Below, piece after piece: positions 17,666-25,448 of a DNA stretch of 64,000 nt. The translations under genes were made by a program, and so were the position numbers. This DNA is from JAOPZW01 sp963807305 (GTDB lineage: Bacteria; Actinomycetota; Thermoleophilia; Solirubrobacterales; Solirubrobacteraceae). Location of the stretch: NCBI GenBank assembly GCA_963807305.1, contig CAWEBN010000005.1, positions 62,001 to 126,000 on the forward strand, written 5' to 3'. The notes below the pieces were generated by a model. That model had not been told where the DNA came from and ran no database searches. It saw nothing but the letters and a program-made list of their open reading frames with translations. Every line of letters starts with the position of its first letter. Within the stretch, counting starts at the first letter, position 1.

Positions 17666-18256
17666 TCACACGTCGGCGATCGGGCGTCCCACGGTCAGCG
17701 CCTCGCGCAGCGGCGCGTCGAGCTCAAGGTACTTGGCGTCGGGCTGCGCGCCGACGCCGTCGAGCACCTTGCTGAAGAAGCAGCGCGCGGCCGCGGCCGC
17801 CACCACGTCGAAGATCTCGGCGTCGGAGAGCCCGTGGGCCCGCAGGCCGTCGACGTCGGCCTGGGTCACCGAGGTCGCGTCCTGAGCGACCTTGTCGGCC
17901 AGGTCCATCACGGCCACGTCGACGGGGTCGAGCCCGGCGTCGTGGTGGTCGGACACGATGGCCGCCAGCTCGTCGGGAGCGACGAACTTGTCCATGAGCA
18001 CCGACCCATGGGCGAGCGTGCAGTAGCTGGAGCGCAGCCGGCGCGCGGCGGCGACGGTGGCCAGCTCGTAGCGGCGCAGGTCCATGCTGCCCTTGATGGC
18101 GCCGTTGAGCTGTCGCCACGCCGCGTACACGGCGGGGCGGTGCGAGAAGGCGCGGGTCAGGTTCGGGACATGGCCGAAGATCTCCCGGTCGGTCTCGTAC
18201 ATCTGGCTGAGTTCGCCCGAGGCGTCGCCGTCGGGCACGGTCTCGATGAACGTCAT
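17666..18256 (-). CDS. AhpD/carboxymuconolactone-decarboxylase-like protein with one Cys missing
   Basis: 196 residues. The all-helical peroxidase-related pattern is clear: PNLTRAFSHRPAVYAAW, then RRYELATVAAARRLRSSYC and TLAHGSVLMDKF. AhpD enzymes use Glu, Cys-x2-Cys and His; here Glu64, Cys79 and His83 are present but the first Cys of the pair is Ser76. So a two-cysteine disulfide cycle is not possible and any peroxidase activity would be one-cysteine. ATG 18256 is 38 bases from the divergent MFS gene start. Confidence 0.82.
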   Translation of the reverse strand: MTFIETVPDGDASGELSQMYETDREIFGHVPNLTRAFSHRPAVYAAWRQLNGAIKGSMDLRRYELATVAAARRLRSSYCTLAHGSVLMDKFVAPDELAAIVSDHHDAGLDPVDVAVMDLADKVAQDATSVTQADVDGLRAHGLSDAEIFDVVAAAAARCFFSKVLDGVGAQPDAKYLELDAPLREALTVGRPIADV

Positions 18257-18294
18257 GGCCGCAGTATCCCTGCCGTGCTTTGCTGCGCGTTCCG

Positions 18295-19698
18295 ATGATC
18301 GACAAGCGGCTGCGCAGCGTGGCGCTCCTGGTGGCCGCGTGCTTCTTCATGGAGATTCTCGACGGCACCATCGTCGTCACTGCGGTGCCGCAGATGAGCG
18401 CGTCGCTGGGGGTGCCGCCGAGTTCGACGGCGCTCGTCATCACCGCCTATCTGCTCACGCTCGCCGTTCTCATCCCGCTCAGCGGCTGGATGACCGTCCG
18501 CTTCGGTCCCCGGCCGGTCTTCCTGTCGGCCATCACGGTCTTCACTCTCGCCTCGCTGGGCTGCGCGCTGAGCTCGACGCTCGCCGAGCTGGTCGCGCTG
18601 CGCGTCATCCAAGGGGCGGGCGGGGCGATGATGGTCCCCGTCGGGCGGATCGTGGTGCTCGGGCGGGCCGAAAAGGGCCAGATCATGCGGCTCATGTCCT
18701 ACATCGTGTGGCCGGGCTTGATCGCGCCGGTCATCGCCCCGCTCGCGGGCGGCGTCATCACGACCTACGCAAGCTGGCAGTGGATGTTCGCCATCAACGT
18801 CCCGCTCGGGGTCGTGGCGCTGGCCTTCGCCTGGCGGCTGATCACGGACACCGCCACCGGGACGCCGCCGCCGCTGGACAAGCTCGGCGTCCTGCTCACC
18901 TGCGGAGCGCTCGGCGCCATCACCTACGCGGCCCAGGTGGTGTCCGACGGCACGCCTCGCTGGGCGCTCGCGATCCTCCTCGCCGTCGCGTCGGGCACCC
19001 TGTTCGTCGCGGGCACCTGGCACCTCCTGCGCACGCCGGCGCCGCTCGTCAACCTGCGCACGCTGCGCATCCCGACGTTCGGGGCGGCCATCAGCGGCAG
19101 TTCGCTGTTCTGGCTCGTGGTCGGGGCGATCCCGTTCCTGCTGCCGCTGCTGTTCCAGACCGTCTTCGGGTGGAGCGCGATCAAGTCGGGCAGCGTCGTG
19201 CTCTTCGTCTTCGTCGGCAACATCGCCATCAAGCCGGCCACGACCTGGCTGTTCAACCGCTTCGGCTTTCGGACCATGCTGCTGGCGGCCACGAGCGGCC
19301 TGGCGGCCACGGCCGTCGCCGCGGGGCTGCTCACCGCCGACACCCCGGTCGTCGTCGTCGCACTCGTCGCGGTGCTGAGCGGCGTCGCCCGCTCGGTCGG
19401 GCTCACCGGCTACACGACGCTCGGCCTCAGCGACGTCCCGCCGGACTTGATGCGCGACGCCAACGCGCTGGCCTCGACCGTCCAACAGCTCTTCTCCGGG
19501 CTCGGCGTGGCGGCGGCGACCGTCGCCCTGCGCCTCGGCGGTGCGCTCGACGACCTGCTGCCGGGTCGCGCAGGCAAGGACACCGCCTTCACCGTGGCCT
19601 TCGTCCTGCTCGGCCTGGTGGCGCTGATCAGCACCGTCGACGCGCTGCGGCTGCATCCCAGCGCCGGAGAGTCGCTCGTCGAGGCCCCCGCGCGCTAG
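18295..19698 (+). CDS. MFS drug-efflux transporter, DHA2 (EmrB/QacA) type
   Basis: 467 residues with about 14 hydrophobic segments, as in the 14-helix DHA2 family. Conserved parts are LDGTIVVTAVPQM in helix 1, LSGWMTVRFGPRPVF in the loop 2-3 motif, and VIQGAGGAMMVPVGRIVV in helix 4-5. Predicted proton-driven exporter in the cytoplasmic membrane; cargo unknown. ATG 18295 preferred over TTG 18280. Divergent from the AhpD-like gene; the 3' end overlaps the convergent Nudix gene by 4 bases. Confidence 0.9.
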   Translation: MIDKRLRSVALLVAACFFMEILDGTIVVTAVPQMSASLGVPPSSTALVITAYLLTLAVLIPLSGWMTVRFGPRPVFLSAITVFTLASLGCALSSTLAELVALRVIQGAGGAMMVPVGRIVVLGRAEKGQIMRLMSYIVWPGLIAPVIAPLAGGVITTYASWQWMFAINVPLGVVALAFAWRLITDTATGTPPPLDKLGVLLTCGALGAITYAAQVVSDGTPRWALAILLAVASGTLFVAGTWHLLRTPAPLVNLRTLRIPTFGAAISGSSLFWLVVGAIPFLLPLLFQTVFGWSAIKSGSVVLFVFVGNIAIKPATTWLFNRFGFRTMLLAATSGLAATAVAAGLLTADTPVVVVALVAVLSGVARSVGLTGYTTLGLSDVPPDLMRDANALASTVQQLFSGLGVAAATVALRLGGALDDLLPGRAGKDTAFTVAFVLLGLVALISTVDALRLHPSAGESLVEAPAR

Positions 19699-20330
19699 TC
19701 GTCGTAGCCGGGCTCGCCGGGCAGCAGCAGCCGGGCCGTCTCGCCTTCGGTGACGACGCGCGGCTGGACCGGGCCGACGTCGCGGCCGCTCGCGAAGTCG
19801 AGCAGGGCGTCGGCGCTGGTGAAGCCGCCCAGCTGCTCGAGGTGCTTGATGGTGGGGAAGACGAGCTCGATCTCGCCGCGCTCGTTGGCGGCCAGCGCGC
19901 CGGCCGGCGTGAACCAGCCCTGATCGACGATCTCGTCGCCGTCGATCGTCGCCTCCTGGCCGTCGTTTGGAAGGGGCGCGAGGAAGAAGTGGGTGTCGAA
20001 GCGCACGACGACCTCTGCGGGGGTGATCCAGCGCGAGAACTTCACGAGCGCCTCGGGATCGGCGAGGACGATGCCGGCCTCCTCCTGGAGCTCGCGCACC
20101 GCCGCCACGCGATGGGCCGCGTCGCCCTCGCCCTCGCCGGCGTCGACGGCGCCGCCGGGGAAGACCCACACCCCGCCCATGAAGCGGGCGTGGGGGGTCC
20201 GCTTGACCAGGAGGACCTCGAGCGCGTCGGCCCCGCCGCGCAGCAGTATGACGGTCGCCGCCTGGCGCGGCACGGTCTCCTCATCGGTGAGATTGAGCTC
20301 CTCGCCGGGCGGGGGACGGTCGATCTCCAC
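19695..20330 (-). CDS. Nudix hydrolase
   Basis: 211 residues. The Nudix box is divergent: FPGGAVDAGEGEGDAAHRV followed by AAVRELQEEAGIVL, with the spacing between GG and REL longer than the classic G-x5-E-x7-REUxEExGU, as in some CoA- or NADH-pyrophosphatase-like Nudix proteins. FSRWITPAEVVVRFDTHFF and a C-terminal FPTIKHLEQL match that same longer type. GTG 20330 used as start. It lies divergent from rubredoxin with 24 bases between. Substrate unknown. Confidence 0.85.
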   Translation of the reverse strand: MEIDRPPPGEELNLTDEETVPRQAATVILLRGGADALEVLLVKRTPHARFMGGVWVFPGGAVDAGEGEGDAAHRVAAVRELQEEAGIVLADPEALVKFSRWITPAEVVVRFDTHFFLAPLPNDGQEATIDGDEIVDQGWFTPAGALAANERGEIELVFPTIKHLEQLGGFTSADALLDFASGRDVGPVQPRVVTEGETARLLLPGEPGYDD

Positions 20331-20354
20331 CGCATGAAAGGTACCTTTCGGCCA

Positions 20355-20537
20355 ATGAGCGAGACGACGACCGCGCAGAAGTGGATCTGCGATTCCTGTG
20401 GCTTCATCTACGATCCGGCCGACGGCGACCCCGACGGCGGCATCCCGCCGGGCACCGCCTTCGACGACATTCCGGATACCTGGTTCTGTCCCGTGTGCGG
20501 CGCTCGCAAGCGCGACTTCACGCCCTACGAGGCCTGA
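20355..20537 (+). CDS. Rubredoxin
   Basis: 60 residues. Two iron-binding knuckles: CDSCGFIYDPADGDPDGGI near the N-terminus and FCPVCGARKRDF near the end, each C-x2-CG, bind one Fe(Cys)4. GTAFDDIPDTWFCPVC is the usual connecting part. A small cytosolic electron carrier; its partner (for example an alkane hydroxylase or the P450 at 49670) is not shown by context. ATG 20355; the stop overlaps the next gene by one base. Confidence 0.95.
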   Translation: MSETTTAQKWICDSCGFIYDPADGDPDGGIPPGTAFDDIPDTWFCPVCGARKRDFTPYEA

Positions 20538-20923
20538 TGGCCAAGCAGCCCCGCGCGAAGCCGTCCGGCGCCGATCGAGCGCTGGCGTCGCGCAAGCTGC
20601 TCGCAGCCGCCCGCGGCGCGCGGCTGTGCTACGGCGAGCCCGTCCACGTCGAGGGGCGCACGGTCATCCCGGTGGCGCGCGTGCGCGCGGCCGGGGGCAT
20701 GGGGCGCAAGGGCGGCGGCGGGCGACTGGACGCGGTACCCGTGGGCTTCATCGAGGTCTCTCAGGCGGGCGCGCGCTTCGAGCCGATCGGCTCGCCGACT
20801 CCAGGTGCGCGCAGCCTCGCGGCCGGCGGCGCCGCGCTGACCGCGCTGGCGGCCGCCGCCGTGCTCAGGCGGCCGCGGCGAGGGCTTGGGCGCCCGCCGC
20901 GGCGGCGATCGCTGCCGCGGTGA
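20537..20923 (+). CDS. GerW/YtfJ-like small protein
   Basis: 128 residues. The middle carries the GerW family pattern: GEPVHVEGRTVIPVARVRA, a Gly-rich GGMGRKGGGGRLDAVPVG and FIEVSQAGARFEPIG. In Bacillus the family is linked to spore germination, but relatives are widespread in non-sporulating actinobacteria, so no sporulation role follows. The C-terminus has a short hydrophobic run and then basic residues. Its last 59 bases overlap bioA convergently, so the true end could be questioned; the frame is otherwise intact. TGATG coupling to rubredoxin. Confidence 0.72.
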   Translation: MAKQPRAKPSGADRALASRKLLAAARGARLCYGEPVHVEGRTVIPVARVRAAGGMGRKGGGGRLDAVPVGFIEVSQAGARFEPIGSPTPGARSLAAGGAALTALAAAAVLRRPRRGLGRPPRRRSLPR

Positions 20924-22172
20924 TCTCCACCAGCCGGCGCAACTCCGCCGGCTGAATCGAGAGCGGGGGCATCAACACGACGGTGTCGCCGAGCGGCCGG
21001 ACGATGGCGCCACGGGCGCGCGCCTCGAGCGTCACCTGGTGGCCGATGCGTGCCTCGAGCGGGAAGCCCTCGAGCTCGATGCCGACCATGAACCCTCGCC
21101 GGCGGACCTCGCGCACCGCGGGCAGGCGCTCGACGTGCTCGGCCAGCAGGTCGCCCAGGAGGTCGATCTTGGGCGCCAGGCGCTCGAGCGTGTGCTCCTG
21201 CTCGAAGATGGCCAGCGTGGCCAGCGCCGCCGCGCAGGCCAGGGGGTTGCCCGTGTAGGTGTGGCCGTGGAAGAAGGTCCGGAACTGCTCGTGGCGGCCC
21301 AGGAAGCCTTCGTAGACGCGCTCGGTGGTCAGCGTCGCGGCGAGCGGGAGGTAGCCGCCGGTGAGCCCCTTGGCCAGGCACATGAGGTCGGGGGAGACGC
21401 CCTCCTGCTCGCAGGCGAACATCGTCCCCGTGCGGCCAAAGCCGGTGGCCACCTCGTCGCAGATGAGGAAGAGCCCGAACTCGTCGCACAGCTCGCGGAC
21501 CGCGCGCAGGTAGCCCTCCGGGTGCACCTGGATGCCCGCCGCGCCCTGCACGAGCGGCTCGACGATGACCGCCGCGCAGCGGTCGGCGTGCTCGGCCAGG
21601 AGCGCACGCAGGGCGTCGGCATCGCCGGCCGGCGCCTGCCACGCGTCGAAGAGCAGCGGGCGATACAGCGAGTGGAAGAGCTCGATGCCGCCCACCGAGA
21701 CCGAGCCGAGCGTGTCGCCGTGGTAGCTGTCGCGCAGGCAGACGAACCCGGAGCGCCACCACTCGCCGCGCTGGTGGTGGAACTGGTAGGCCATCTTCAG
21801 CGCGATCTCGCATGCGGTCGACCCGTTGTCGGAGAAGAAGACGCGGCTGAGCCCGTCGGGGGCGATGTCGACCAGGCGCTTGGCCAGCTTGGCCGCCGGC
21901 GCGTGCGAGAGGCCGAGCATCGTCGAGTGCGCGACGCGGTCGAGCTGATCCTTGATGGCGATGTCGATGGCCGGGTGGCGGTGGCCGTGGACGTTGCACC
22001 ACAGCGACGAGACGCCGTCGATGTAGGCGTTGCCCCGCGTGTCGTAGAGCGTCGTGTCGTCCGCGCGCTCGATGATCGGGAAGTCCTCCTCCTGCCAGCT
22101 CTGCTGCTGGGTGAAGGGGTGCCAGAGGTGCTGGCGGTCGAGGTCGGCGAGCTCGGCGGCGGACATCGTCAT
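20865..22172 (-). CDS. bioA: Adenosylmethionine-8-amino-7-oxononanoate aminotransferase
   Basis: 435 residues. PLP enzyme of biotin synthesis that converts KAPA to DAPA, using SAM as amino donor. Recognisable parts are HLWHPFTQQQSW at the N-terminus, GVSSLWCNVHGHRHPAI, the PLP-Asp region FLICDEVATGFGRTGTMF and the Schiff-base lysine in CLAKGLTGGYLPLA. FFHGHTYTGNPLACAAAL is a strong BioA signature. It lies 3.3 kb from bioD and is not in the bioBFD operon. ATG 22172 starts 95 bases from the divergent spermidine-synthase-like gene. Confidence 0.95.
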   Translation of the reverse strand: MTMSAAELADLDRQHLWHPFTQQQSWQEEDFPIIERADDTTLYDTRGNAYIDGVSSLWCNVHGHRHPAIDIAIKDQLDRVAHSTMLGLSHAPAAKLAKRLVDIAPDGLSRVFFSDNGSTACEIALKMAYQFHHQRGEWWRSGFVCLRDSYHGDTLGSVSVGGIELFHSLYRPLLFDAWQAPAGDADALRALLAEHADRCAAVIVEPLVQGAAGIQVHPEGYLRAVRELCDEFGLFLICDEVATGFGRTGTMFACEQEGVSPDLMCLAKGLTGGYLPLAATLTTERVYEGFLGRHEQFRTFFHGHTYTGNPLACAAALATLAIFEQEHTLERLAPKIDLLGDLLAEHVERLPAVREVRRRGFMVGIELEGFPLEARIGHQVTLEARARGAIVRPLGDTVVLMPPLSIQPAELRRLVEITAAAIAAAAGAQALAAAA

Positions 22173-22267
22173 CGTGCCCGCAAGCTAGACCCGGTCGCGG
22201 ACGAAACCGGCGAGCGGCGGTGGGCCCCCTGGCTCGGGGCCCTTGCCCCCGTCGTAGTCTCTGCAAC

Positions 22268-23761
22268 GTGCCGCGGCGCCGCATCGAGGTCCTCGCCGCC
22301 GTCGTCGGCGCCGCGTCGCTCGGCGCCGAGATCGCCGCCGCGCGGCTCCTGGCCCCCTGGTTCGGCGCCTCCACGATCGTGTGGGCCAACACGATCGCGA
22401 CGGTGCTCGTCGCGCTGAGCGTCGGTTACTGGGTCGGCGGGCGCCTGGCCGACCGCGATCCGACCATCGCCGGCCTCAGCCGCGTGGTGCTGTGCGCCGC
22501 CGCGCTGCTGGCGCTCGTGCCCTTCGTGGCCGAGCCCTTCCTGCGCATCTCCGTCGAGGCGCTGGACCGCGTTCAGGCGGGCGCGTTCGTCGGCTCGCTC
22601 ATCGGCGTGCTCGTGCTCGTCGCCGTCCCGGTCATGCTGCTCGGCGCCGTTGCGCCCTACGCGGTGCGCCTGAGCGTGCGCACGGTCGAGGAGGCCGGCC
22701 GCGTGGCCGGACGCCTCTACGCGATCTCGACCGTCGGCTCGCTGGTGGGCACCTTCCTCAGCGCGCTCCTGCTCATCCCGCTGGTGGGGACCCGGCGGAC
22801 GTTCCTGGCCTTCGCCCTGGCGCTCGCCGTGGTCGCCGTCCCGGCCCTGCAGCGGCGCTTCGTCCTGGCGCCGGTGGGGGTGGCGCTGCTGCTGGCGATC
22901 CCGGTCGGCACCGTCAAGGCCACCGGCGACGCGCGTGTGATCTGGGACCGCGAGACCGAGTACCAGTACGCGCGGGTCACCGAGCGCCCCGACGGCGAGC
23001 GGCGCCTTGAGCTCAACGAGGGTCAGGCGGTGCACTCGATCTACCGCCCGGGCGAGTGGCTGACCCACGACTACTGGGACGAGATGCTCGTGCTGCCGTT
23101 CGCCACCATGCGGCACGCGCCTCGCTCGGTGGTGATCCTCGGCAACGCCGCGGGCACCACTGCGCGCGCGTACGGCCACTACTTCCCGGCCGCGCGGGTC
23201 GACGGCGTGGAGATCGATCCCGCGCTCACCGACGTCGGACGCCGCCTCTTCGACCTCCAGGGCCCGCACCTCTACCTGCACAACGCCGACGCGCGCCCGT
23301 TCCTGCGCCAGTCGTCGCGGCGCTGGGACGTGATCGTGGTCGACGCCTACCGCCAGCCCTACATCCCGTTCTACCTGGCGACCCGCGAGTTCTTCGCCGA
23401 GGTGCGCGACCACCTGACGCCGGGCGGCACGGTCCTCATCAACGTCGGGCACCCGAGCAGCTCCGACCGCCTGGAGAAGGTGCTCAGCGCCACGATGGGC
23501 CGCGACTTCACGACGGTCCTGCGCGATCCGGTCACGCGCACGAACACGGTGCTCCTCGGCACCGACGCGCCGGCGTCGGCGCGCTCGATGGACGCGGCCA
23601 CGCGCTCGCTGCCCCCCGACCTCGCGGCCGTCAGCGCCCAGGCCGCCGCGAGGCTGGCGCCCGCGCTGCGGGGCGGCGCCGTCTACACCGACGACCGCGC
23701 GCCGGTCGAGTGGCTCATCGACGAGTCGATCGTGCACGTGGCGGCCGGGGGCCACCGCTGA
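22268..23761 (+). CDS. Membrane-fused spermidine-synthase-like protein
   Basis: 497 residues. The first ~215 residues hold about seven hydrophobic segments, opening RRRIEVLAAVVGAASLGAEI with the motif LAPWFGASTIVWANTIATV seen in membrane spermidine-synthase fusions. The C-terminal half is a SAM-type Rossmann domain: VVILGNAAGTTARAYG, DGVEIDPAL, NADARPFL and DVIVVDAYRQPYIPFYL. The family is called aminopropyltransferase-like, but the true reaction of fused forms is uncertain. GTG 22268 is the only start that includes the conserved N-terminus. Confidence 0.85.
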   Translation: MPRRRIEVLAAVVGAASLGAEIAAARLLAPWFGASTIVWANTIATVLVALSVGYWVGGRLADRDPTIAGLSRVVLCAAALLALVPFVAEPFLRISVEALDRVQAGAFVGSLIGVLVLVAVPVMLLGAVAPYAVRLSVRTVEEAGRVAGRLYAISTVGSLVGTFLSALLLIPLVGTRRTFLAFALALAVVAVPALQRRFVLAPVGVALLLAIPVGTVKATGDARVIWDRETEYQYARVTERPDGERRLELNEGQAVHSIYRPGEWLTHDYWDEMLVLPFATMRHAPRSVVILGNAAGTTARAYGHYFPAARVDGVEIDPALTDVGRRLFDLQGPHLYLHNADARPFLRQSSRRWDVIVVDAYRQPYIPFYLATREFFAEVRDHLTPGGTVLINVGHPSSSDRLEKVLSATMGRDFTTVLRDPVTRTNTVLLGTDAPASARSMDAATRSLPPDLAAVSAQAAARLAPALRGGAVYTDDRAPVEWLIDESIVHVAAGGHR

Positions 23762-23765
23762 CGAG

Positions 23766-24323
23766 TCAGCGCGTGCGGTAGCGCAGGTACGCGACCCCGT
23801 TGGCGAAGCGGCGCTCGTCGAGCAGCGCGAGCTCCCAGCGGACGCCCTCGGGCAGTGACGGCGTGCCGCCGCCCACGACGATCGGGTTGACGATCAGGCG
23901 GAGCTCGTCGACGAGCCCGGCCCCGATCGCCTCGGCCGCGAGGTTGGAGCCGCCGATGCTTATGTCGCGGTCGGCCGAGGCCTTCATCCGCCGTACCGCT
24001 TCGGGGTCGAAGTCGCGCTCGATGCGCGTCCTCGCGCTCGACACCGTCTCGAGCGTCCGCGAGTAGACGACCTTCTCGGCCGCCTGCCAGATCGCTGCGA
24101 AGTCGAGCGTCAGCGGCGTCTGGTCGGGGAGGGTGTGCATCGTCTCCCAGCCGATCATCACCTCGTACAGGCGCCGGCCGTAGAGGTGGGTGCCGATCGG
24201 CCGCTCGAGGTCGTTGACGAAGGCGTGCACCTCCTCGTCGGGCACGGCCCAGTCGAACTTGCCGTCCTCGTCGGCGACGTAACCGTCGAGCGACGCGATC
24301 GTCATGTAGATCAGCTTGGCCAC
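23766..24323 (-). CDS. RibD/dihydrofolate-reductase-like protein
   Basis: 185 residues, one RibD C-terminal (DHFR-like) domain. It opens KLIYMTIASLDGYVADEDGK and carries PIGTHLYGRRLYEVM, the DISIGGSNLAAEAI cofactor-binding loop and DELRLIVNPIVVGGGTP. Stand-alone members reduce unknown pterin- or flavin-like substrates with NADPH. Convergent with the preceding gene (4-base gap) and 15 bases downstream of a cupin gene on the same strand, so the two may be co-transcribed. Confidence 0.87.
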   Translation of the reverse strand: MAKLIYMTIASLDGYVADEDGKFDWAVPDEEVHAFVNDLERPIGTHLYGRRLYEVMIGWETMHTLPDQTPLTLDFAAIWQAAEKVVYSRTLETVSSARTRIERDFDPEAVRRMKASADRDISIGGSNLAAEAIGAGLVDELRLIVNPIVVGGGTPSLPEGVRWELALLDERRFANGVAYLRYRTR

Positions 24324-24338
24324 TGGGCGAGGTCGTCC

Positions 24339-24821
24339 TCAGTCGCGTTGGGGCGCCTCGACGCCCTCGTGGTAGTCGACGGCGTCGCCGGCGCGGAAGA
24401 ACGCGCGCAGACCGCCGCCGGTGGGTCGGCGCTCGCCGAAGCCCACCTTGTCCTCGTCGGGATAGACGGTGATCTCCGGCATGCCGTGAGTGCTCACGGC
24501 GAGGAAGCGAACCGTCGCCTCGGTGCGGTTGTCGAGCTGGTGCGCGCCCTCGGGCCCGATCGGGAAGGCGACGACCTCGCCCTCGGCCAGCTCGCTCCAC
24601 CCGTCCGGGGTGCGCAGGTGCGGTGACCCCTCGAGGACGATGAGCACCTCCTCCTCACCGAGATGGAAGTGGTACGGGTAGGCGGCCTCGCCGGGCGGCA
24701 GCTCCCACAGGCTGAGGCCGATGCGCGTCGTCGCGAGCTGGTGGCCGAGCCGCGCGCGCCGGCAGGCGAACCCGGGGTGGCTGCGCGGCTCGTCGAACTG
24801 TGGCCGGCGGAGGTTGGGCAT
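24339..24821 (-). CDS. Cupin-domain protein
   Basis: 160 residues. The cupin metal motif is PYHFHLGEEEVLIVLEG, with His, His and Glu ligands, followed by a second motif near GPEGAHQLDNRTEATVRF. The rest (ITVYPDEDKVGF) resembles small cupins that bind sugar or organic acids, but no reaction can be given. ATG 24821. Its upstream DNA is unusual: five 32-bp tandem repeats start 21 bases away. Confidence 0.82.
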   Translation of the reverse strand: MPNLRRPQFDEPRSHPGFACRRARLGHQLATTRIGLSLWELPPGEAAYPYHFHLGEEEVLIVLEGSPHLRTPDGWSELAEGEVVAFPIGPEGAHQLDNRTEATVRFLAVSTHGMPEITVYPDEDKVGFGERRPTGGGLRAFFRAGDAVDYHEGVEAPQRD

Positions 24822-24841
24822 CCGTGGGTTCTATCGCGCGG

Positions 24842-25001
24842 GCCTCGTCCGCCCGCGCTTGTGGCGCTGCGCGGCCTCGTCCGCTCGCGCTTGTGGCGCT
24901 GCGCGGCCTCGTCCGCTCGCGGTTGTGGCGCTGCGCGGCCTCGTCCGCTCGCGGTTGTGGCGCTGCGCGGCCTCGTCCGCTCGCGCTTGTGGCGCTGCGC
25001 G
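24842..25001. repeat. Five tandem copies of a 32-bp repeat
   Basis: Units start at 24842, 24874, 24906, 24938 and 24970, without spacers. They begin GCCTCGTCCGCTCGCG and end TGTGGCGCTGCGCG. Copy 1 has CCCGCG for CTCGCG; copies 3 and 4 have GGTTGT where the others have GCTTGT. The 32-bp period is not a multiple of three, so it does not encode a protein repeat. It is not CRISPR-like. It lies where the cupin gene's promoter should be. Confidence 0.95.
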
Positions 25002-25017
25002 GCGTCTTGAACAGCAT

Positions 25018-25409
25018 CATCGAGGGGATGGAGGCGGCCGGCGGTTCGGGGCGCGTGTCGTCGTCTTCAGGCGCGTGTGTCTTGGGGGCGCGAGCGCGCG
25101 TGTTTCGCGACGGTTTCTGACGACGCCGGAGGGGTGGTCGACATTGACCTAAATAATCTCGGTCAAACGCGCACACCGCCTCCGGGCGCCCGGAGGAGGT
25201 GTTGCGAAACACGCTCGAACCGCCACGCGACTCCGCGGGCCCGGCCTCCGCGTTGGGGGCCGCCCGCACACGCGCGCACCGCACGGATCCCTCAGCTGTG
25301 CTGTCTTGCAGTCACAGGACGACCACAGGGCAGGACGGCTCCCCTCGCGCGGCCCCGGCTCGTGCGGAGCCGCGGGCGCTGCGACCGCCGCTGCTCCCTT
25401 CCCTCGATG
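25018..25409. repeat. Intergenic element bounded by imperfect inverted repeats, related to 38274-38557
   Basis: The left end CATCGAGGGGATGGAG (25018-25033) pairs with CTCCCTTCCCTCGATG (25394-25409), 14 of 16 positions. The right end and the preceding CGACCGCCGC closely match the right end of the element at 38.5 kb. Inside lie GCGTGTTTCGC / GCGAAACACGC arms (25098-25108, 25204-25214), an AT-rich inverted repeat (25144-25166) and an 18-bp palindrome (25179-25196). The whole gap 24822-25448 has no convincing gene; frames found there are Arg/Ala-rich. No transposase is present, so this would be a non-autonomous repeat. Confidence 0.55.
25144..25166. promoter_or_regulatory. AT-rich inverted repeat TTGACC-N11-GGTCAA
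   Basis: Six-base arms with spacer TAAATAATCTC, an AT-rich island in very GC-rich DNA. It could be a regulator site or, on the plus strand, a -35-like TTGACC, but no gene starts within 250 bases on either strand. It is downstream of the bioBFD operon, so a role as a biotin operator is not supported. Confidence 0.4.
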
Positions 25410-25448
25410 TCATCGCCGGCCTGCTCTACGCGGTCTGGCGCGGCGGCC

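Noticed and set aside
24842..25001. Possible CRISPR array
   Set aside because: The repeats are contiguous with no spacers and no cas genes are in the window.
25144..25166. BirA/BioQ-type biotin operator
   Set aside because: It lies downstream of the bioBFD operon and is far from the bioA start, and its arm sequence and spacing do not match the biotin operators I know.
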